This document shows, in pieces, positions 60,152 through 64,000 of a stretch of DNA of 64,000 bases. Position 1 is the first letter of the stretch. Each line of letters starts with the position of its first letter. The position numbers and the translations under genes are program-made. Source of the stretch: an uncultured Christensenellaceae bacterium (GTDB taxonomy: Bacteria > Bacillota > Clostridia > Christensenellales > UMGS416); the NCBI GenBank assembly GCA_944376795.1, contig CALWDW010000008.1, positions 1-64,000 of the forward strand, given 5' to 3'. A model generated the notes under the pieces. It ran no database searches, was not told where the DNA came from, and saw only the letters and a list, made by a program, of their open reading frames with translations.

Positions 60152-60864
60152 ATCGATTCCTCCTCCTGCAGCGTCCAGCCAAAGTCGTTGTGGTAAATCA
60201 TCTGCCGGGTCATGCCGCCGTCAATGCAAATATTCTCGCCCGTGATGAAACCGGCCTGCTCCGAGGCCAGGAAGAGGGCCATATGGGCGATATCCATGGG
60301 GTTTCCTACGCGGCCGGCCGGGTGCTGGGCGGCGTCCGGGCCCTCATACTGGGTATAGGCCGTGTCAATCCAGCCGGGAGAGATGGAATTGACCCGGGCG
60401 CGCCCTGCCAGCGTGACTGCCAGGGCGTGGGTCAACGCGGCAATGCCGCCCTTGGCGGCGGTGTAGCTCTCGGTCTGCGGCTGGCTCATCCGGTCCCGGG
60501 AGGAGGAGATGAGCAGGATGGACGCGCCGGGCGCCAGATAGGGGGTCAAGAGCTTGGTCAGATAGAAGGGCGCCGTGACCCCCACCCGCAGCGCTTCATT
60601 GAACTCCTCATACGTACAGGTATCCAGGCCCTTGGACAAGGGCGGGGCATTGTGCACCAATACGTCCACCCTTCCATAGGCGGTGATGATTTTCTCCGCA
60701 AAGGCCTCCAGCGCCGCCTTGTTCCCTACGTCCCCTGTGAAGAAATCGTTGGGCTGCCTGTCGATGATACAGACCTGCGCCCCGGTCCGGCGAAATTCGT
60801 CGGCGATGGCTTTCCCAATGCCCTGTGCGCCGCCGGTAATGACGGCGACCCGGTCCTGCAGCAT
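60148..60864 (-). CDS. Short-chain dehydrogenase/reductase (SDR)
   Basis: 238 aa from ATG at 60864 (AGGAGGGAA), not the longer start at 60924 which falls in the promoter. Cofactor motif ITGGAQGIGKAI, NAP region VHNAPP, catalytic Ser-Tyr-Lys in LLISSSRDRM...SYTAAKGG, and PGWIDT. So a classical SDR using NAD(P). Substrate unknown; co-translated with the flavodoxin gene. Confidence 0.94.
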   Translation of the reverse strand: MLQDRVAVITGGAQGIGKAIADEFRRTGAQVCIIDRQPNDFFTGDVGNKAALEAFAEKIITAYGRVDVLVHNAPPLSKGLDTCTYEEFNEALRVGVTAPFYLTKLLTPYLAPGASILLISSSRDRMSQPQTESYTAAKGGIAALTHALAVTLAGRARVNSISPGWIDTAYTQYEGPDAAQHPAGRVGNPMDIAHMALFLASEQAGFITGENICIDGGMTRQMIYHNDFGWTLQEEESI

Positions 60865-60922
60865 AGCATTCCCTCCTGACGGCGCGGCGCCCTTCTGATG
60901 GGGAGCCGCGTTTCTTTCTTTC

Positions 60923-60952
60923 ATTGTACCACGGAACGAAGGACGCTGCCAA
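60923..60952 (-). promoter_or_regulatory. Promoter of SDR-flavodoxin operon
   Basis: Minus strand TTGGCA (60952-60947), 18 bp, TACAAT (60928-60923). Confidence 0.7.
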
Positions 60953-60971
60953 CCGGTCTGGGAAAAGGGGC

Positions 60972-61000
60972 TTGATTATTCCAAAATGACGGTTTACTAT
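60972..61000 (+). promoter_or_regulatory. Possible promoter of MATE gene
   Basis: TTGATT (60972-60977), 17 bp, TACTAT (60995-61000); leader of about 115 bases before the ATG at 61121. Confidence 0.5.
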
Positions 61001-61120
61001 ATTAACATAGGTTCTTTACATGGGAGATGGCATGCGTACAACCGGAACCGATCCGTCTGTCTCCAACGGGGCGGGCCGCGGCATGGCGGACGCAGGAAGC
61101 GCGAGGGAAAGGAGTTATCT

Positions 61121-62509
61121 ATGGAGAAAACCGCGTGGAAAGAATACCTGGGGGATCGGGAATTTTATAGTACCATTTTGAAAATCGCCATTCCGATTTC
61201 GTTGCAGCAGCTTATTACGGTGGGCATCAATCTAATGGATACCGTGATGCTGAGCAGCATGGGAGATATCCAGCTTTCGGCGTCCTCTCTGGCGGGGCAG
61301 TTTATCAACCTGTTTCAGATCTGCTGTATGGGCATCGGCATGGGGGCGTCCGTGCTGACCGCCCGCTACTGGGGCATGCAGGACCGGGATGGCTTGCGCA
61401 AATCCATTACCATCATGCTGCGGCTTTGCCTGGCCTTCAGCACGGTGTTTACGCTGGCGACGTTGGTCAGCCCCGGACTGATCATGCAGATCTATACCTC
61501 CGATCCGGATACCGTGCGGCATGGGGTTACCTACCTGCAGTGGCTTCTGCCTACGTACTACTGTATGGGCCTTTCCCTTACCTGTACCATTGTGCTGCGC
61601 AGTGTGGGACAGGTGAAGCTTCCGCTGCTCAGCTCCATTTTGGCGTTCTTTATCAATATTTTCTTCAACTGGGTCTTCATCTTTGGCAGGTTGGGCGCTC
61701 CAAGAATGGAGATTGCCGGGGCGGCGCTGGGAACTTTGATTGCCCGGGTATTTGAACTGGTGTTTATCTGCGGCTACTTTTTCTTTCGGGACGAACGGAT
61801 TGGATACCGGCTGCGCATGCTCTTTATGCGCTGTGGGGACCTGGTGCGGGAATACCTGCGGATCAGCATCCCCGTACTGATCAGCGACGGGCTGCTGGCC
61901 CTGGGCAATAACTCTGTTGCCATGATTATGGGGCGGATCGGAACCACCTTTGTGGCAGCTAACTCGGTAACCATGGTGGTACAGCAGCTCAGCTCGGTGC
62001 TGACCCAGGGAGTATCCAATGCCAGTGGCATCATGACCGGACACACCATGGGCCGTGGCGAGTACGATAAAGCGCAGAAGCAGGGCTATACTTTCCTGGG
62101 CCTTGGATTTTTGGTGGGCTGCCTGGCGGCCCTGGTGATCCTACTGCTGCGGGGACCGATTATCAACTATTATCAGGTGACCGCCGAGGCGAAGGCCATC
62201 GCCTGGGAACTTATGGACGCCATCAGCTTTATCGTCATTTTCCAGGCGATGAATTCCATCCTTACCAAGGGCGTGCTCCGGGCTGGAGGCGATACCAAGT
62301 TCCTGATGATGGGGGATATTTTATTCCTATGGGTGGCTTCCATCCCGTTGGGGGCGCTGGCCGGCCTGGTGCTGCATTGGCCCTCCTTCTGGATCTATAC
62401 CATGCTGAAGATCGACCAAATCATCAAGTGCGTTTGGTGTTACTTCCGGCTGCGGAGCCGGAAATGGATGAAGAAGATCTCCTCGACGGCAGATCTGGAA
62501 GGCCGTTAA
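61121..62509 (+). CDS. MATE family efflux transporter
   Basis: 462 aa from ATG at 61121 (AAAGGAG). Twelve helices; ISLQQLITVGINLMDTVMLSSMGDIQLSASSLAGQF and NALGN-type repeats VSNASGIMTGHTMGRG fit NorM/DinF-like MATE proteins. It exports drugs or cations with Na or proton exchange. The ASCH-domain gene begins 12 bp downstream. Confidence 0.94.
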   Translation: MEKTAWKEYLGDREFYSTILKIAIPISLQQLITVGINLMDTVMLSSMGDIQLSASSLAGQFINLFQICCMGIGMGASVLTARYWGMQDRDGLRKSITIMLRLCLAFSTVFTLATLVSPGLIMQIYTSDPDTVRHGVTYLQWLLPTYYCMGLSLTCTIVLRSVGQVKLPLLSSILAFFINIFFNWVFIFGRLGAPRMEIAGAALGTLIARVFELVFICGYFFFRDERIGYRLRMLFMRCGDLVREYLRISIPVLISDGLLALGNNSVAMIMGRIGTTFVAANSVTMVVQQLSSVLTQGVSNASGIMTGHTMGRGEYDKAQKQGYTFLGLGFLVGCLAALVILLLRGPIINYYQVTAEAKAIAWELMDAISFIVIFQAMNSILTKGVLRAGGDTKFLMMGDILFLWVASIPLGALAGLVLHWPSFWIYTMLKIDQIIKCVWCYFRLRSRKWMKKISSTADLEGR

Positions 62510-62521
62510 GGGGGGCGTATC

Positions 62522-63019
62522 ATGGATCGGGCACAGCTTCTGATACGGCTTATGGAACATGTCCAGTCGACGGGTCATCCCTATTGGAAAGGCCGGCTGG
62601 CCGCTCTGCCTCCCGGCCGGATCCATGCGGCCATCCTGGTGGAGCCCTATTGTTCCAGGATCTTATCAGGGGAAAAGACCATGGAATCCCGGTTTTCTGT
62701 GAAAAGGGTCTCTCCATGGCATCGTATTGTCCCGGGGGACGCGGTGTTTCTCAAGCGGTCGGGAGGGGAATTTGTGGGAATCTTTGAGGCGGGAGAAGTG
62801 CGGTTCCGCCAGCTCCGCTCGGCGTCTGACTGGTTGGAGATCCAAGGCGCCTTTGGAGAGCAGCTCTGTGTGGAGGATGACTTCTGGGAGAGAAAAAGGG
62901 ACAGCCGGTATGCCACGCTGATCGCTATCTCCCGGCTGCTGATCTTGGAACCTTTCTCGATACGCTTTGCCAACCGCCAGTCCTGGATTGACTTCGGGGC
63001 GCCGCCGGGGGAGCATTGA
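62522..63019 (+). CDS. ASCH domain protein
   Basis: 165 aa. HAAILVEPYCSRILSGEKTMESRFSVKRVSPWHRIVPGDAVFLKR matches the ASCH (PUA-like) fold, including the GxKxxExR motif (GEKTMESRF). ASCH proteins act on or bind RNA or nucleosides. It is close behind the MATE gene and likely on one transcript; no link is clear. A terminator follows at 63078-63110. Confidence 0.85.
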   Translation: MDRAQLLIRLMEHVQSTGHPYWKGRLAALPPGRIHAAILVEPYCSRILSGEKTMESRFSVKRVSPWHRIVPGDAVFLKRSGGEFVGIFEAGEVRFRQLRSASDWLEIQGAFGEQLCVEDDFWERKRDSRYATLIAISRLLILEPFSIRFANRQSWIDFGAPPGEH

Positions 63020-63077
63020 CAGGGGGAAGGGGACAAAAGACCGTGGAGAACCGGGCCGGGTTTTAATTCGCATAGGA

Positions 63078-63110
63078 AAAGGGGGGCGGAAGCCTCCCTT
63101 TCTTTCTCTC
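63078..63110 (+). terminator. Terminator after ASCH gene
   Basis: 10-bp stem (63078-63087/63092-63101, one G-U), GGAA loop and a T/C-rich tail. Confidence 0.7.
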
Positions 63111-63243
63111 GCTATATTCCGCTCAAATTGTGCGGAACGCTCGGCTTGCATGAAAACCACTGGGGTTTCGGTGGGTTTCCCCAATGTGTGTTTCTTAAAG
63201 CCGTAGGAAATAGGCTTTTCTGCGGTTTCGGATAAGGTGGTTT

Positions 63244-64000
63244 TTACTTCAGTTCAACCGGAATCCATACTTCATAGTATCTTTTTTCTTTTCGCCTATC
63301 ACGGTCTGTCCATAGATGCAGCACTTCGATTGCAAGGTCATATTTGTGCCTATACTCTGATGCGGGAAGCCAGGAATCAAAAATCAACTCGAACAGCTTC
63401 GGGAACTCTTCCCAAGCAAGTCCGCCGCACGCGGTTTTGAATGCCGCGTAAGTACCGGCAGGAAGTTTGCGCATCTCAAGCTCATCCGTCTTGGTATCGG
63501 ATCGCCTGCGGGCAATCATATATTTGCCATCCTGCCATATTCCGTACCATACGCCATCATAGGATGTGCTCCCGGGCTGATTCCATCGGCCCTCACAGAG
63601 CTGACCGGGAACGTCATGGCAATTTTCGGCCCACATAGCGTGGCGTAGTTCCTCGCGGTTTTTGTAGTCCATGTCCTCGTACTGCTTTGATACACCGTAC
63701 ACATCGGTGCCTTCGAACTCGATGATTCTGAAATCCATTTCTTTTGCTCCTTTGATCATAATGTGAAAGGAAGCAGGTGGATATACCTTGAGAGAACCGC
63801 CGTTTTTTCGGTAGGCCGACGGTGTAACGCCATGCTGTTTCGCAAAGGCTCTTGAGAAAGCTGCCGCACTGCTATACGCGTATTTCGTAGCAATGTCCAC
63901 GATTGGTGCCTTGCTGTGCTGCAGATCCTGCGCTGCGAGAGTCAGGCGTCTGCGTCTTACATATTCGGTCAATGTCATACCGGTCATATAACTGAAAAAC
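63244..64000 (-). CDS. AraC-type HTH plus GyrI-like effector domain, N-terminus outside window
   Basis: Partial, more than 250 aa. The C-terminal part of an AraC HTH (SYMTGMTLTEYVRRRRL ... IATKYAYSSAAAFSRAFAKQHGVTPSAYR) is followed by a GyrI-like/bacterial effector-binding domain (FRIIEFEGTDVYGVSKQYEDM ... YYEVWIPVELK). This layout is that of Rob/TipAS-type drug-responsive regulators. The open frame runs off position 64000. Its GC is visibly lower than its neighbours', suggesting recent transfer. It probably controls an efflux or stress gene beyond the edge. Confidence 0.85.
   Translation of the reverse strand, partial: FFSYMTGMTLTEYVRRRRLTLAAQDLQHSKAPIVDIATKYAYSSAAAFSRAFAKQHGVTPSAYRKNGGSLKVYPPASFHIMIKGAKEMDFRIIEFEGTDVYGVSKQYEDMDYKNREELRHAMWAENCHDVPGQLCEGRWNQPGSTSYDGVWYGIWQDGKYMIARRRSDTKTDELEMRKLPAGTYAAFKTACGGLAWEEFPKLFELIFDSWLPASEYRHKYDLAIEVLHLWTDRDRRKEKRYYEVWIPVELK

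Noticed and set aside
1-64000. tRNA, rRNA or tmRNA genes
   Set aside because: No cloverleaf, rRNA conserved stretch or tmRNA-like sequence was recognised by reading; a dedicated search (tRNAscan-type) would settle it.

Overview
The window is high-GC DNA (roughly 60% by eye) with strong Shine-Dalgarno sites (AAGGAGG type), many GTG and TTG starts, and clear TTGACA/TATAAT-type promoters. Gene content suggests a strictly anaerobic, gut-type Firmicute of class Clostridia: LCP envelope protein, DUF421/DUF4363 pair, fused Fe-S serine dehydratase, siroheme/Fe-S sulfite-reductase-like protein, two FeoA plus FeoB, paired radical-SAM genes before RNase G and L21/L27, and many cytoplasmic glycosidases. 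Oscillospirales or Christensenellales would fit, but no rRNA is present and I cannot resolve further.

Layout. 1-70: edge of a possible transposase. 200-3475: a MFS transporter and a URO-D-like protein divergent from a DeoR regulator. 3632-12012: household and unknown genes, including transketolase, a GNAT-thioesterase fusion, and a CNNM/CBS protein behind a structured leader. 12229-17231: sfsA, then an ABC ATPase and a giant FtsX-type permease. 17232-18520: a gene-free cluster of long palindromes, terminator-like hairpins and about 135-bp repeat units. 18710-23559: radical-SAM pair, RNase G, L21 and L27. 23657-33362: HAD phosphatase, a beta-rich unknown, a Cys-rich protein, LCP protein, serine dehydratase, RNA-methylase-like protein and GH20. 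33710-37421: AraC regulator with an ADP-ribosylglycohydrolase, divergent from azlCD. 37493-42410: sulfite-reductase-like protein, a possible structured RNA, phosphate transport (PiT/DUF47), a NimA-like protein, an unknown membrane-anchored protein, and a YhfC protease with a lipoprotein.

43299-44809 is a prophage-derived regulatory island: S24 repressor, Cro-like protein, Cys-rich small protein and sigma-like protein around an operator-rich switch. 45953-46594 holds a second small XRE regulator with phased operator-like repeats. 46641-58093 is a carbohydrate region (aldo/keto reductase, sugar-phosphate isomerase, DUF4091 glycosidase, GH29, AraC, GH31) interrupted by an iron operon (feoA, feoA, feoB, Cys-rich FeoB partner) under two TTAG-N6-CTAA boxes. 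None of the glycosidases has a signal peptide, so imported oligosaccharides are probably cut in the cytoplasm. The right end has a YfcE phosphodiesterase, a degenerate SRAP protein, flavodoxin plus SDR, MATE plus ASCH genes, and a lower-GC AraC/GyrI-like gene leaving the window.

No CRISPR array, tRNA or rRNA was recognised. No single complete undescribed system is proven. The best leads are the palindrome cluster, the two structured RNA candidates, the GNAT-thioesterase fusion with a retained internal start, and the degenerate SRAP protein.
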